Positions 35,613 to 44,132 of a stretch of DNA of 64,000 bases are shown piece after piece; position 1 is the stretch's first letter; each line of letters starts with the position of its first letter. The notes under the pieces are model-generated. The model was not told the DNA's origin and did no database searches. It saw nothing but the letters and a program-made list of their open reading frames with translations. The position numbers and the translations under genes are program-made. Source of the DNA: Serratia plymuthica NBRC 102599. GTDB lineage: Bacteria > Pseudomonadota > Gammaproteobacteria > Enterobacterales > Enterobacteriaceae. The stretch spans positions 121,714 to 185,713 of the forward strand of contig NZ_BCTU01000021.1 in assembly GCF_001590925.1 (NCBI RefSeq). Reading direction: 5' to 3'.

Positions 35613-37529
35613 TTAAATCCGGCTCAAACAGTCCAGCGCCACCGCCTTGAAGCTGTCGAAATTATCGCTGCCCAACAGGCGGCTCATCGAACGTTCGCGT
35701 ACAAAAGTGACGAACAGATCGTAAATCGCCATCGCCTCTTCGTAGTCGCTTTTGCTGATCGCCAGCAGGAAAATCACATGGGCAATCTCACCGTCGCCCC
35801 ACACCACGCCCTGCGGCGCCAGCAGCGTCATCACCACGGTTTTTTTCGCCAGCAATCCCAACGAGTGCGGCAGTGCAATACCTTCGCCCAGCATGGTCGA
35901 CACTATCGCTTCGCGCTCCACTACCGACGGGTAAAAATCGTCGCCGACATACCCTTCCTGCTCCAGTTGAACGCACACGTTTCGGAACAGCTCCGCCTGC
36001 GTCAGCGGCTCATTGACCACCCTGAAATGCGCGGCGTCGAAGAACTTCTCCAGCATGTAGGGTTTGGTACGATCCACCAGCACCAGTTTACCCAGCTGTT
36101 CCAACTGGTAGTCGGTAGGAAACGGCGACATCACCACCACCGGTTTGTTCTTTTCGCTGACCCGCGCGTTGGAAATGACAAAATCTTCGTCGATATGAGT
36201 GAGTACCTCGTAATCGCGCAGCGAAACGATGCGCGTCATCACCAGCTGCGGGTACTTGCGTGCAATCTGCGCCTGGATCATGCGCACCGTTGAGTTACCG
36301 GTATCGCACACCAGCATCACCTGCGGATGGCGCTCGTAGCCGATGTTGTAGTGCCGTTCCAACCCAACGCCGATATGCAGCACCAGATAGCCGATTTCGT
36401 TTTCGCTCAGGGTGTAAGGCGTGTATTTTCCCCAGCTCGATACCGCCGCCAGCGTCACGTCATAGGCCATCGGATAGTGTTGTTTGATGTTGGCCAATAG
36501 CGGGTTGGGAATATTAATCTGGTATTTCACCCGGGTAATCATGGTCTTGATATGGGTGAGCAAGTCCGCCCGCAGTTGGCGGTCGCCCTGCAGGTTGTAG
36601 TTATAGTGCGCGTTGATGTACGACAAAATGTAGTCCACCAGCGCTTCTTCGTCGTCGGCGTTAATCTCGGTCGGCTGCACGTCCTGCACCCGGCGCGCGG
36701 CAATATTCACCCTGAGGTAGGCCTCTTCCGCCATCGACACCTCTTTGCCGCTGGCCTTGCGCAGTTCCCCCGCCAGCCAGGTGGACACCTTGCGCACCGC
36801 GTCATCGCCGTCTTCAACGTCAAAGTCCGACAGCGGGTAGCCATCGCTGATGCGCCGCAGCGCCACCGCGCAGTAAAAAATCAAATACTGCTCACCTTCA
36901 TCCGTCAGGCGGATGGCGTATTGCGACAGCAGCGGATGCAGCAGCCCGGCAAAGGTCGCCACCTGCGGTTGCAGCAGGATTTCATTGTTGAGCAACGGGT
37001 TTTCGGCATCGGCCAGATGCAGTTGGAATAACAGATCGGTCAGGCAAGCGCGGATCGCCATCTCCGAGCCGAACAGCTTCATGCCATAGCGTGGTTTGGT
37101 TTCAATGGTTAATTGATAGTTCGCCAGGCGCTCTCTCACCTCAGCCATGTCGTTTTGCAGCGTTCCACGGCTGACAAACCATTCATCGGCCAAATCTTCC
37201 AGCTTCAGGGAAAAGGCTGAGGTCAAAAAACGAATCAGCAGATAGTGCACCCGCTCTTGCGCACTGCGTGGCGTGGCATGCTTTTTGCGCTCTCTATGCT
37301 GCAAGGCGCTGAACAGCGCGGCATCATCCACCTGCAGGCGATAGCCCGCCCCACGGCTATGCACAAAGCGAGCGCCGTATTTTTCCAGGATATCGTTCAA
37401 CGCGGTGATATCGGCACGCACGGTACGGGTGGATACCGCAAAGCGCTTCGCCAACTCATCCTGCGGCAAGGTCTCGGACTGCAAAGCGTCGAACAGATAG
37501 GCCAAACGCGGGTAGGGAAATCGTACCAT
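35613..37529 (-). CDS. PTS-regulated transcriptional activator (BglG/MtlR type)
   Basis: A 638-residue multidomain regulator. Residues 1-60 hold a DeoR-like HTH (LPQDELAKRFAVSTRTVRADI) and about 85-165 an Mga-like HTH (LADEWFVSRGTLQNDM). Two PRD domains follow (about 175-275 and 290-395) with LVLHIGVGLERHYNIG, then an EIIB-like segment (VMLVCDTGNSTVRM) and an EIIA domain (about 490-638, GEGIALPHSLGL). This layout is that of DNA-binding activators such as MtlR and LicR, whose activity depends on PTS phosphorylation, not of RNA-binding antiterminators. It closes the accessory operon and is its probable regulator. The start at 37529 follows GGAAAG. Confidence 0.85.
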   Translation of the reverse strand: MVRFPYPRLAYLFDALQSETLPQDELAKRFAVSTRTVRADITALNDILEKYGARFVHSRGAGYRLQVDDAALFSALQHRERKKHATPRSAQERVHYLLIRFLTSAFSLKLEDLADEWFVSRGTLQNDMAEVRERLANYQLTIETKPRYGMKLFGSEMAIRACLTDLLFQLHLADAENPLLNNEILLQPQVATFAGLLHPLLSQYAIRLTDEGEQYLIFYCAVALRRISDGYPLSDFDVEDGDDAVRKVSTWLAGELRKASGKEVSMAEEAYLRVNIAARRVQDVQPTEINADDEEALVDYILSYINAHYNYNLQGDRQLRADLLTHIKTMITRVKYQINIPNPLLANIKQHYPMAYDVTLAAVSSWGKYTPYTLSENEIGYLVLHIGVGLERHYNIGYERHPQVMLVCDTGNSTVRMIQAQIARKYPQLVMTRIVSLRDYEVLTHIDEDFVISNARVSEKNKPVVVMSPFPTDYQLEQLGKLVLVDRTKPYMLEKFFDAAHFRVVNEPLTQAELFRNVCVQLEQEGYVGDDFYPSVVEREAIVSTMLGEGIALPHSLGLLAKKTVVMTLLAPQGVVWGDGEIAHVIFLLAISKSDYEEAMAIYDLFVTFVRERSMSRLLGSDNFDSFKAVALDCLSRI

Positions 37530-37581
37530 GCTCTTTCCGTCAATTAAGGTGCCCACCTGGGGAAATCAGGCGGGCAACGAG

Positions 37582-38796
37582 TTACTTCGCCACCGGCAGG
37601 AACACCATTTGCGAGGGGCTGCCTACCGGCGTATAGCCCTCAACAAAGCTGAGTTTGCCGCTGGCCTTGTCCAGGCTGAAACGGGTGACGTTATCGCTGC
37701 GCTGATTCATCGCATAGAGATAATGCCCGTCCGGGCTCAGCGTCAACGATCGCGGATAGTCACCGCGCGTCCAGATTTCCGCCACCGGTTTCAGTTCGCC
37801 ATCGGTGCCAACGCTGAACTGCGCGATGCTGTTATGCAGCCGGTTGGCGACATACAGATTCTTGCCGTCCTCACTCAGGACCAACCCCGAGGCAAAGCTG
37901 GTGCCCTTATAATCGGCAGGCAGTGAAGAGACAGTATGTAATTGTTTCAGAGTACCTTTTTGGCTGTCAAAACGGTAGCTGGTCAGCGTCGAAGCCTCTT
38001 CGTTCACCAACAGCACCGTCTTGCCGTCCGGATGGAACACAAAGTGACGCGGGCCGGCACCGGCGGAAGAGGCGGCGATCCACGGCGGATCGTTTGGCGT
38101 CAGTTGGCCGCTTGCGCCGTCAAAGCGCCACTGGTAGAGGCGATCCAGCCCCAGATCGGTGGAAAATACAAACTTGCCGCTCGGATCACAGGCGATCATA
38201 TGCGCGTGCGGGCCATTATGGTCGCTGGCGGCGAAACTGCCCTCCACCGCCGCCGCAGGTTTGCTCGCGCCTGCCGGCCCCTGATCCTGTTGCACTGAAC
38301 TGGCATTGCCCAATTTGCCGTCACTCTCAACCGGGAACGCCGCCACGGTGCCGCTGACGTAGTTCGCCACCAGCAGATGGCGGCCGTCCGGCGTCAGGGA
38401 AAGGTAAACCGGCCCCGCGCCCTGCGAATCAACCTGATTCAGCTGCGTCAGCCCGCCATCAACCGGGTTGATGCGATAAGCGATGATGCCACCGTGCTTG
38501 CTGCCGTTAAAATCGGCCACTTCGCTGGCGACATACAGCGTCCGGCCTTGGGCATCCAGGGTAAGCTGCGCCGGATTAGGCTGGTTGCTGACCAGCGTTT
38601 TCGCGCTCAGCGCGCCGCTGGCCGGATCAACCTGCACCCGGTAAACGCCTTCGCCGTTAGGGTTGTAAGTACCGATATAAGCAAAATGAGATGACGTGGA
38701 GTTCATTGCATCCTCAGCATGCAGCGCCGGGCTGGCGATAGCCAGCAGCGCCAGGGTTAACGCAGTACGTAAGGGGGAAGCCTGCCAGTTTCGCAT
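37582..38796 (-). CDS. Exported lactonase-family beta-propeller protein
   Basis: A 404-residue protein with a clear signal peptide (TALTLALLAIASPALHA). The mature part is a seven-bladed propeller of the 6-phosphogluconolactonase Pgl/YbhE superfamily (FAYIGTYNPNGEGVYRV, GRHLLVANYVSGTVAAFPV, GPRHFVFHPDGKTVLLVNEE, FASGLVLSEDGKNLYVANR). Export argues against a role in the pentose phosphate pathway; hydrolysis of a sugar lactone in the periplasm is possible. AAGGA precedes the ATG. It lies between the aldolase-like gene and the regulator, 123 bases after the former. Confidence 0.82.
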   Translation of the reverse strand: MRNWQASPLRTALTLALLAIASPALHAEDAMNSTSSHFAYIGTYNPNGEGVYRVQVDPASGALSAKTLVSNQPNPAQLTLDAQGRTLYVASEVADFNGSKHGGIIAYRINPVDGGLTQLNQVDSQGAGPVYLSLTPDGRHLLVANYVSGTVAAFPVESDGKLGNASSVQQDQGPAGASKPAAAVEGSFAASDHNGPHAHMIACDPSGKFVFSTDLGLDRLYQWRFDGASGQLTPNDPPWIAASSAGAGPRHFVFHPDGKTVLLVNEEASTLTSYRFDSQKGTLKQLHTVSSLPADYKGTSFASGLVLSEDGKNLYVANRLHNSIAQFSVGTDGELKPVAEIWTRGDYPRSLTLSPDGHYLYAMNQRSDNVTRFSLDKASGKLSFVEGYTPVGSPSQMVFLPVAK

Positions 38797-38877
38797 GATT
38801 GTCCTTATTGTAGCTAACGGCGCGGCATACCGCGCCTGTAGAGAGAGAAGGGTAGCCTCCCTGCCTTAGATCATCCG

Positions 38878-38919
38878 ATATACCTTTCTTGCTTGAGGCT
38901 GCAGCGTTGTTGGCTGCGC
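38878..38919. repeat. Intergenic palindromic repeat, fragment (copy 2)
   Basis: About 42 bases from ATATACC to GGCTGCGC include GCTGCAGCGTTGTTGGCTGC, the exact complement of a block in the copy near 44.6 kb. It abuts the stop codon of the aldolase-like gene and looks like one arm of the element. Confidence 0.55.
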
Positions 38920-39660
38920 TTAACCCACCAGCTTTTTGCTCATCGCCAACAGGGTTTTCACATCCTGCGGGCGGGTATCACCGGTGGCAGAATCAATAAT
39001 GGAACTGTAGATATGCGGAATAATCCGCTTCACGCCGGCGGCCAAGGCGATCTCGACGATCGGTTCGAAGTTTTCCAGATCGATGCCGCCAGTCGGCTCC
39101 AGCATAAAGTCATGCTCGGCGCAGGCTTGAGCCACGTACCGGTATTCTTCTTTACACGCCAACCCGCCCATAGGGAAATACTTGATGGAGCTGCCGCCCA
39201 TATCTTTCAACATGGCGATGGCCGTCTCGACCGGCACGATACCGTCTGGCGCGGCAGCGCTCAGCGGGCCGGTTGAGATCTTCACAAAGCCGACGCGACC
39301 GGTCGGAGAAACCAGCCCGTTCACCACGCTGTCGCTCTGGCCCAGCAGCGCACGGCTGGCGCCCACGCCGGTAAACACCTGATTGACGTGCTGCGGCTGA
39401 ACGCGCTGGGCAATCAGGCTGACCATCGCGGATTGTTTGGGATCGCCCGCCCCCAGGCCCACCGACAGCGCATTCTCGATCAGCTGCGCATAGTGCTGCA
39501 TATCCGCCACCGCGCTGTCGACATCCGGATAGTTCCTGGAGAGAACCCCGACCAGCACATGCCCTTCCGCCGCCGCATAAATAGCCTGCGCATTGTCTTT
39601 TGAGCCGGCCAGTACGTTGAGGCACAGACGGTCGCGATAATAGTTTGGCTGCAGCTTCAT
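38920..39660 (-). CDS. KDPG-aldolase-like protein (DgaF/EF_0839 family)
   Basis: A 246-residue TIM-barrel protein of the family that includes Salmonella DgaF, a 2-dehydro-3-deoxy-phosphogluconate aldolase in D-glucosaminate catabolism. The likely Schiff-base lysine is in GRVGFVKISTGPLS, followed by GSSIKYFPMGG and FMLEPTGGIDLENF. It would split a keto-deoxy sugar acid phosphate to pyruvate and a triose phosphate; the true substrate is unknown. It starts inside the stop of the SelA-like gene (ATGA), with GGAGAAA upstream, so the two act together. Confidence 0.82.
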   Translation of the reverse strand: MKLQPNYYRDRLCLNVLAGSKDNAQAIYAAAEGHVLVGVLSRNYPDVDSAVADMQHYAQLIENALSVGLGAGDPKQSAMVSLIAQRVQPQHVNQVFTGVGASRALLGQSDSVVNGLVSPTGRVGFVKISTGPLSAAAPDGIVPVETAIAMLKDMGGSSIKYFPMGGLACKEEYRYVAQACAEHDFMLEPTGGIDLENFEPIVEIALAAGVKRIIPHIYSSIIDSATGDTRPQDVKTLLAMSKKLVG

Positions 39661-40775
39661 GCTTGTTTCTCCGTAAACAGATTTTTGATACAGGTAAAGA
39701 CGGTCATCAGTTGTTGCTCGTCGACGCTACGCACATCCACTTCGATTTTGCCTTCATTGGCCTTATAGCCACGGAAGTAGATGGCGATCTCGCCGGTTTT
39801 CAGCGCCTGGACGATGTCGGTGGTAGAGCGCCCCAACACCGCTTCGTCAAAGGTGATTTCAGCACGGGCGATATCGCGGCCGGCGCTGTCCCAGACGGTT
39901 TTGGCACTGATGCCGGTCAGCGAGTTCAGGCTGGTGATAAACGGCGTCATTCGCGCCACCATCTGCTCACCGGTGGTTTTTTCCAGCTTCAGGTAGCTTT
40001 CAATCGCCTGCGTCAGGCCGAGGATGCCCTCTTTGCCGACCTTCATCGCCCGGCCAATGCCGCCGGATTGCAGCTTCACCCACTCCACGTATTGCCGCTT
40101 ACCCACCACCAGGCCGCTGGTTGGGCCTTCGATGGCCTTGGCGCCGCTGTAGATCACCAGATCGGCCCCCATCTGGTAGTAGCACATCAGATCTTCTTCT
40201 GCGGCGGCATCGACGATCAACGGCAGATCATGCTTGCGCGCCACCACCACCGCCTGCTCGACGGAAAGAATGCTTTTCTGCACGCAGTGGTGCGATTTGA
40301 TGTACAGGATCGCCGCCGTTTGCGGCGTGATGCAGGCCTCGAGCTGCTCTGCTGAGCATTCGTTGGCATAACCCGCCTCAACCACCTTGCCGCCGCCGAG
40401 GGCAACCATGGTGTCGACCGGGGCGCCGAAGTTCACGTTGTGACCGCGCGGCAACACTATCTCGCGCGGCACGGTGATTGCCGCCGAGTGCAGGTTCACC
40501 AGCAGGTTGGCATTGTCTTTGACGATCACCGCCGCCACCGACTGGGCGATACCCGCCGAGGCGCAAGACACGATCACCGCATCTTCCACATTCAACAGAT
40601 CGGCGATGTAAGCACCGGTCTTGTTAACCAGATCCTTGATTTCAAAATAGTGATTCAGGCCGTAGTCGACGGCGTCAATCACCTCCTGACGCGGGGTAGA
40701 TACGCCAAGAATGGTCATACGGCCGGAAGTGTTAATCACTTGTTTTAAATTATATTTTTCATAAATCGAAGACAT
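39657..40775 (-). CDS. SelA-like PLP-dependent enzyme (DgaE/EF_0838 family)
   Basis: A 372-residue fold-type I PLP enzyme related to selenocysteine synthase and to DgaE, which removes ammonia from D-glucosaminate 6-phosphate. The PLP lysine is in LVIYSGAKAIEGPTSGL; VIVSCASAGIAQSVAAVI and PLIVDAAAEEDL form the cofactor pocket. It is too short and in the wrong context for tRNA-Sec work. A dehydratase or ammonia-lyase reaction on an amino sugar acid phosphate is inferred. It overlaps the amidohydrolase by 17 bases and the aldolase-like gene by four. Confidence 0.85.
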   Translation of the reverse strand: MSSIYEKYNLKQVINTSGRMTILGVSTPRQEVIDAVDYGLNHYFEIKDLVNKTGAYIADLLNVEDAVIVSCASAGIAQSVAAVIVKDNANLLVNLHSAAITVPREIVLPRGHNVNFGAPVDTMVALGGGKVVEAGYANECSAEQLEACITPQTAAILYIKSHHCVQKSILSVEQAVVVARKHDLPLIVDAAAEEDLMCYYQMGADLVIYSGAKAIEGPTSGLVVGKRQYVEWVKLQSGGIGRAMKVGKEGILGLTQAIESYLKLEKTTGEQMVARMTPFITSLNSLTGISAKTVWDSAGRDIARAEITFDEAVLGRSTTDIVQALKTGEIAIYFRGYKANEGKIEVDVRSVDEQQLMTVFTCIKNLFTEKQA

Positions 40776-41898
40776 GATGGGCTTTCCCTTCGTCGGTTAA
40801 TAGAATTTCCCCGGCTACCACGGCAGCCAACGGAACCAACAACTGTTCGCCGCCGACCGATTGCCCTTCCGAGTCGGCAAATACCTGCGGCCCCTGGCGG
40901 AGATCGAACAGGGTAAAATCGGCGTCATAACCCGGCTCCAGCCGGCCTTTATGGGTCAGGTTCAGCGCCGAAGCGGCATTTTCCGTCACGCAGGCAATCA
41001 CCTGCGGCAGCGACAGGCCGATGCTGAAGAATTTGGACATCACCGTCGCCAGGCTGTGTACCGGCCCGGCCATGCGGTTGCGGCAATAGATATCGGAACT
41101 GATGGTGTGCGGGAGAATGCCAAGCCCAATCGCCTGGCGTGCCACGTCAAAGTTGAAACTGGCGGTGCCGTGGCCCACGTCGAGCAGCACGCCGCGTTTC
41201 AGCGCCCGCTGGATCGACTCGCGCAACGTACCCGCCGGGGTCAGAATACGGTTCGGCTTGCCGTTATAGCAGTGGGTAATGATGTCGCCGCGGGTCAGCA
41301 GATCGGCGATGTCATCCAGATTCGGCGGGTTATTGCCGATATGGACCATCAGCGGCAACCGGTTGTTTTCCTGCTGGATTTGCTTGGCGCGCACCAACGG
41401 CACAATGCCGTTTTGCCCCACCACGCTGCTGCTCATGCGCGCCTTGATGCCGATGATAAAACCGGGGTACGCATCGATGGATTTTTTCACCGTCGGTGGG
41501 TCGATATCCGCCAGATCGGCCAGCTCATTTTGGCGTAACAGACCGATGCGCGAGATATTCAGGAAGGCGAACACGTTGGTTTTTGCGCGGCGCGTCAGAG
41601 CATAGAACTCGTCAACATCGTCGGTGCCGGTGCTGCCGGCATCAACCACCGAAGTCACGCCACTGGCTACGCCCACTAAATCCGGTTCGTCATAGTAAAT
41701 CGGCGAAGAGGGGTAGCAGTGCACATGGGAGTCGATCCAGCCGGCGCTGAGGCGACAGTTACCCGCCAGATCCAGCTGCCTGCCGGCGCTGACGTCATCG
41801 GCCAACTGCCCAACGTCGACAATCTTACCGTCCTGAACCGCCAGATCGACCAGCCGGTCGTCCGCCAGCCTGGCGCGTCGGATTACTAAGTCATACAT
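40759..41898 (-). CDS. Amidohydrolase/deacetylase (EF_0837 family)
   Basis: A 379-residue metal-dependent hydrolase of the dihydroorotase-like superfamily. The metal ligands can be followed: HxH in GWIDSHVHCYPSSP, a Lys in FIIGIKARMSSS, His in LMVHIGNNPP and ITHCYNGKPN, and Asp in HTISSDIYCRN. Removal of an acyl group from an N-acylated amino acid or amino sugar acid would feed the SelA-like enzyme. AAAGGAG lies nine bases before the ATG. It follows the membrane protein genes by 68 bases. Confidence 0.85.
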   Translation of the reverse strand: MYDLVIRRARLADDRLVDLAVQDGKIVDVGQLADDVSAGRQLDLAGNCRLSAGWIDSHVHCYPSSPIYYDEPDLVGVASGVTSVVDAGSTGTDDVDEFYALTRRAKTNVFAFLNISRIGLLRQNELADLADIDPPTVKKSIDAYPGFIIGIKARMSSSVVGQNGIVPLVRAKQIQQENNRLPLMVHIGNNPPNLDDIADLLTRGDIITHCYNGKPNRILTPAGTLRESIQRALKRGVLLDVGHGTASFNFDVARQAIGLGILPHTISSDIYCRNRMAGPVHSLATVMSKFFSIGLSLPQVIACVTENAASALNLTHKGRLEPGYDADFTLFDLRQGPQVFADSEGQSVGGEQLLVPLAAVVAGEILLTDEGKAHHVFDL

Positions 41899-41966
41899 AC
41901 TGCGCTACTCCTTTTCCAGCAGGGGGCGGCGCACCGCCCCACTATCACACGGCTCTGGAACAGTGA

Positions 41967-42617
41967 TTAAGCAATGGCGACAGGGAAAATGGCCCCTAAC
42001 AGCATTGCGCCAAGGATCGCTCCGCCAGTGATTGGCTTGCCCCAGATATAGAACAGCAGCGCGCCAAGCAGCGAACCTACGCCAATCGGAATGGATGCGG
42101 TCATCGCCGACAGGATGATCAATGGCCCCAGGAAGCGGCCGGAGGAGTTACCTGCCCCCATCATCACGTCTGCGCCGTAGGTGGAGTTGCTCTGGTTGAT
42201 GGTGAATTTGCGCGCCAGAATGATCAGGTAGCCAATCGCCAGGCCAATCACCAGGCCGGTCACCAGCGAGGCAGCAAAGTTGGCGACCGGGAAGATGATC
42301 CCCGCGCCCAGCAACAACGCCGGAACGCCCAACCCCACACCGGTCTGGATCGCGCCGCCGATGTCCAGAATGCCCACCAGCGAACCTTCAATGATGCGCG
42401 CAAACAGGAAGCTGGCGCCGAATGCCGCCACCGCGCCATAAACGCCGGTGTCCATCCCGGCGCGCAGCATGGAAACGAAGGCCACTTCGTTAAATGCGCC
42501 GATGCCATACAGGTAGTACATGTGCGTCCCGGCAAACACGCCGGACGAGAGCAGGCCAACAAAAATCGGGAATGACCAGTCGGCGTACCAGAAGCCTTTT
42601 TGGGTTTGTTCTTCCAT
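41967..42617 (-). CDS. DUF4310 multipass membrane protein
   Basis: A 216-residue hydrophobic protein with about six to seven membrane helices and many glycines (ALLLGAGIIFPVANFAASLV, VGSLLGALLFYIWGKPITGG). It matches, from memory, the DUF4310 family that always accompanies DUF4311, DUF4312 and the SFCGS protein. It is probably one half of a permease; no PTS EIIC signature was seen. GGAGCGGG precedes its ATG, and DUF4311 lies 11 bases upstream. Confidence 0.8.
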   Translation of the reverse strand: MEEQTQKGFWYADWSFPIFVGLLSSGVFAGTHMYYLYGIGAFNEVAFVSMLRAGMDTGVYGAVAAFGASFLFARIIEGSLVGILDIGGAIQTGVGLGVPALLLGAGIIFPVANFAASLVTGLVIGLAIGYLIILARKFTINQSNSTYGADVMMGAGNSSGRFLGPLIILSAMTASIPIGVGSLLGALLFYIWGKPITGGAILGAMLLGAIFPVAIA

Positions 42618-42628
42618 CGTCCCGCTCC

Positions 42629-43405
42629 TTATTTACCGCTCAGGGTGTTGTGAATACTGTCCAGCCAACCCGGCACGCCGAGGCTGAAGGACTCGAGGAC
42701 TTTCATGTCGAAGCCGCGGAAGAAACCGCTCAGCACGAACAGCAGCACGATCACCGCCATCATGATCTTGGTGATTTTGTTCCAGCCGCTCTCTTCCACA
42801 CCCTTACCGATCAGAATGCCCAGCACCAGACCCGGCACGGCGTTGCCCATGATCAACTGCGCCAGGCCGCCGAAAATGGTGCCCCAGAAACCGGAGCGAC
42901 GCCCGGCGTCGATCGCCGCCAGCCAGAAGATCACCGGCATCACGGTGTTCACCAGCAGGTTAGCCGCCGGCACCAGCACTTTGATTGCCGTAACCTGCAG
43001 CGCAGCGGGCACTGCGGAAGCGGTGGTGTTGAGGAACGCCACCACCAGCATGCCGATAACGCCGCAGGCGATAGCCATTTTTTTCGGATCATGCAGCGTT
43101 TGCGCCAGGTTGCGGTTCTTGACCATCAAGGCTGCCGCGCCCCAGTGAGGGATGATGCGGTGGTCAACGTCCTGCGTGAAGGCGCCCGCCGCCACGGAAG
43201 ACGCCCAGGCGTTGAAGAAGAAACCCAGGCCGAATGAGAAGTGGGAAGCCGGATCGCCTTCGCAGGAATTCAGCTCGCCCAAGGTGCGGAAGGCGCCCAT
43301 GCCCTGCGTCGTCGGAGCATGGAACATGCGTGCGGCGCCGGCCCCTACGCCAACCCCCACCAGTCCGCCAATAATAAGCGACTTAAATAAGATGATTAAA
43401 AACAT
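42629..43405 (-). CDS. DUF4311 multipass membrane protein
   Basis: A 258-residue membrane protein with an N-terminal glycine-rich helix (LIIGGLVGVGVGAGAARMF) and several further helices. The family segment FRTLGELNSCEGDPASHFSFGLGFFFNAWAS includes a conserved Cys and His. With DUF4310 it likely forms a two-component permease; substrate unknown. The gene is tightly packed with DUF4310 and follows DUF4312 by 30 bases. Confidence 0.8.
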   Translation of the reverse strand: MFLIILFKSLIIGGLVGVGVGAGAARMFHAPTTQGMGAFRTLGELNSCEGDPASHFSFGLGFFFNAWASSVAAGAFTQDVDHRIIPHWGAAALMVKNRNLAQTLHDPKKMAIACGVIGMLVVAFLNTTASAVPAALQVTAIKVLVPAANLLVNTVMPVIFWLAAIDAGRRSGFWGTIFGGLAQLIMGNAVPGLVLGILIGKGVEESGWNKITKIMMAVIVLLFVLSGFFRGFDMKVLESFSLGVPGWLDSIHNTLSGK

Positions 43406-43435
43406 CAGTATACCCTTAGATTTATGCTAACGTTT

Positions 43436-43732
43436 TTATTTCGTGACGAAGACAACCTTTTCTGTATTAATCATTGTCACGTTCACGGTTATTTCCAGAG
43501 TCACGGTGTAGGTTTTTCTTTCTCGCGGTAAAAAGAAAAAGAGAAATTTCTCTTTTGTTATTTTCTCTTCCGCTTTTAATACGCTGACATCCTGCGGTTC
43601 AATACGCAGCAGAATATTGCTGGTGGATTTTAATACCGTGCCCTGCACATTAGCCAAGGCGGAAGCAAAAGCTTTCGCTTTGCTGTCACCCTTGCCCTCC
43701 ACCTTTACCGATGTGGTATAGTGTTCTTTCAT
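43436..43732 (-). CDS. DUF4312 small cytoplasmic protein
   Basis: A 98-residue protein with no signal or membrane segment (YTTSVKVEGKGDSKAKAFAS, then KEKFLFFFLPRERKTYTVTLE). An alternating beta pattern and the absence of catalytic motifs suggest a structural or regulatory subunit of the system. Its start overlaps the SFCGS stop as TAATG. Confidence 0.78.
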   Translation of the reverse strand: MKEHYTTSVKVEGKGDSKAKAFASALANVQGTVLKSTSNILLRIEPQDVSVLKAEEKITKEKFLFFFLPRERKTYTVTLEITVNVTMINTEKVVFVTK

Positions 43733-44097
43733 TACGGGTTGCCGTGTTTTTTGATGTAGGCTTCTACCAGTCTTTGGCCCAATTCTTCTTTATCCATAAA
43801 GCCAAAACCCAGCACGATATAACCTTCGTTTATTGCCGTCACGCCTTCATCAATGGAGCGCATGCCGTATTTTGCTTTGTAGCCGTATTTGGTCTGCGCG
43901 GTAATTGCCCCGGCGCCGCCGCTGCCGCAGAAGGAAATTCCCAACTGCGCACCTTCCGCTTTCATTACGTCGCCCAGCTTCATATCCGCCGCTACGCCAG
44001 GGATAACGATGGCTTTTCCGCCAGCCGTTTCAATGCCCTGGCCGACTTTCTGGCCTTTGCCCAAACGATCGCCAATCACTACGGTAATCTGACCCAT
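43732..44097 (-). CDS. Glycine-rich SFCGS-family protein
   Basis: A 121-residue protein carrying the family signature LGISFCGSGGAGAITAQTKYG, in which Cys57 sits in a loop resembling a phosphate-binding or phosphocysteine site. The N-terminal TVVIGDRLGKGQKVGQGIE could be a nucleotide-like strand-loop. An EIIB-like role is an attractive guess because its Cys lies on a Gly-rich loop and the operon has PTS-type regulators, but no homology to EIIB was seen. Confidence 0.8.
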   Translation of the reverse strand: MGQITVVIGDRLGKGQKVGQGIETAGGKAIVIPGVAADMKLGDVMKAEGAQLGISFCGSGGAGAITAQTKYGYKAKYGMRSIDEGVTAINEGYIVLGFGFMDKEELGQRLVEAYIKKHGNP

Positions 44098-44132
44098 GGT
44101 ATTTTCTCCTGATGATATGAATGCGTTAATCG

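Noticed and set aside
39657..40775. SelA-like gene as true selenocysteine synthase
   Set aside because: It is shorter than SelA, lacks the N-terminal tRNA-binding domain, and sits in a catabolic operon without selB or selC.
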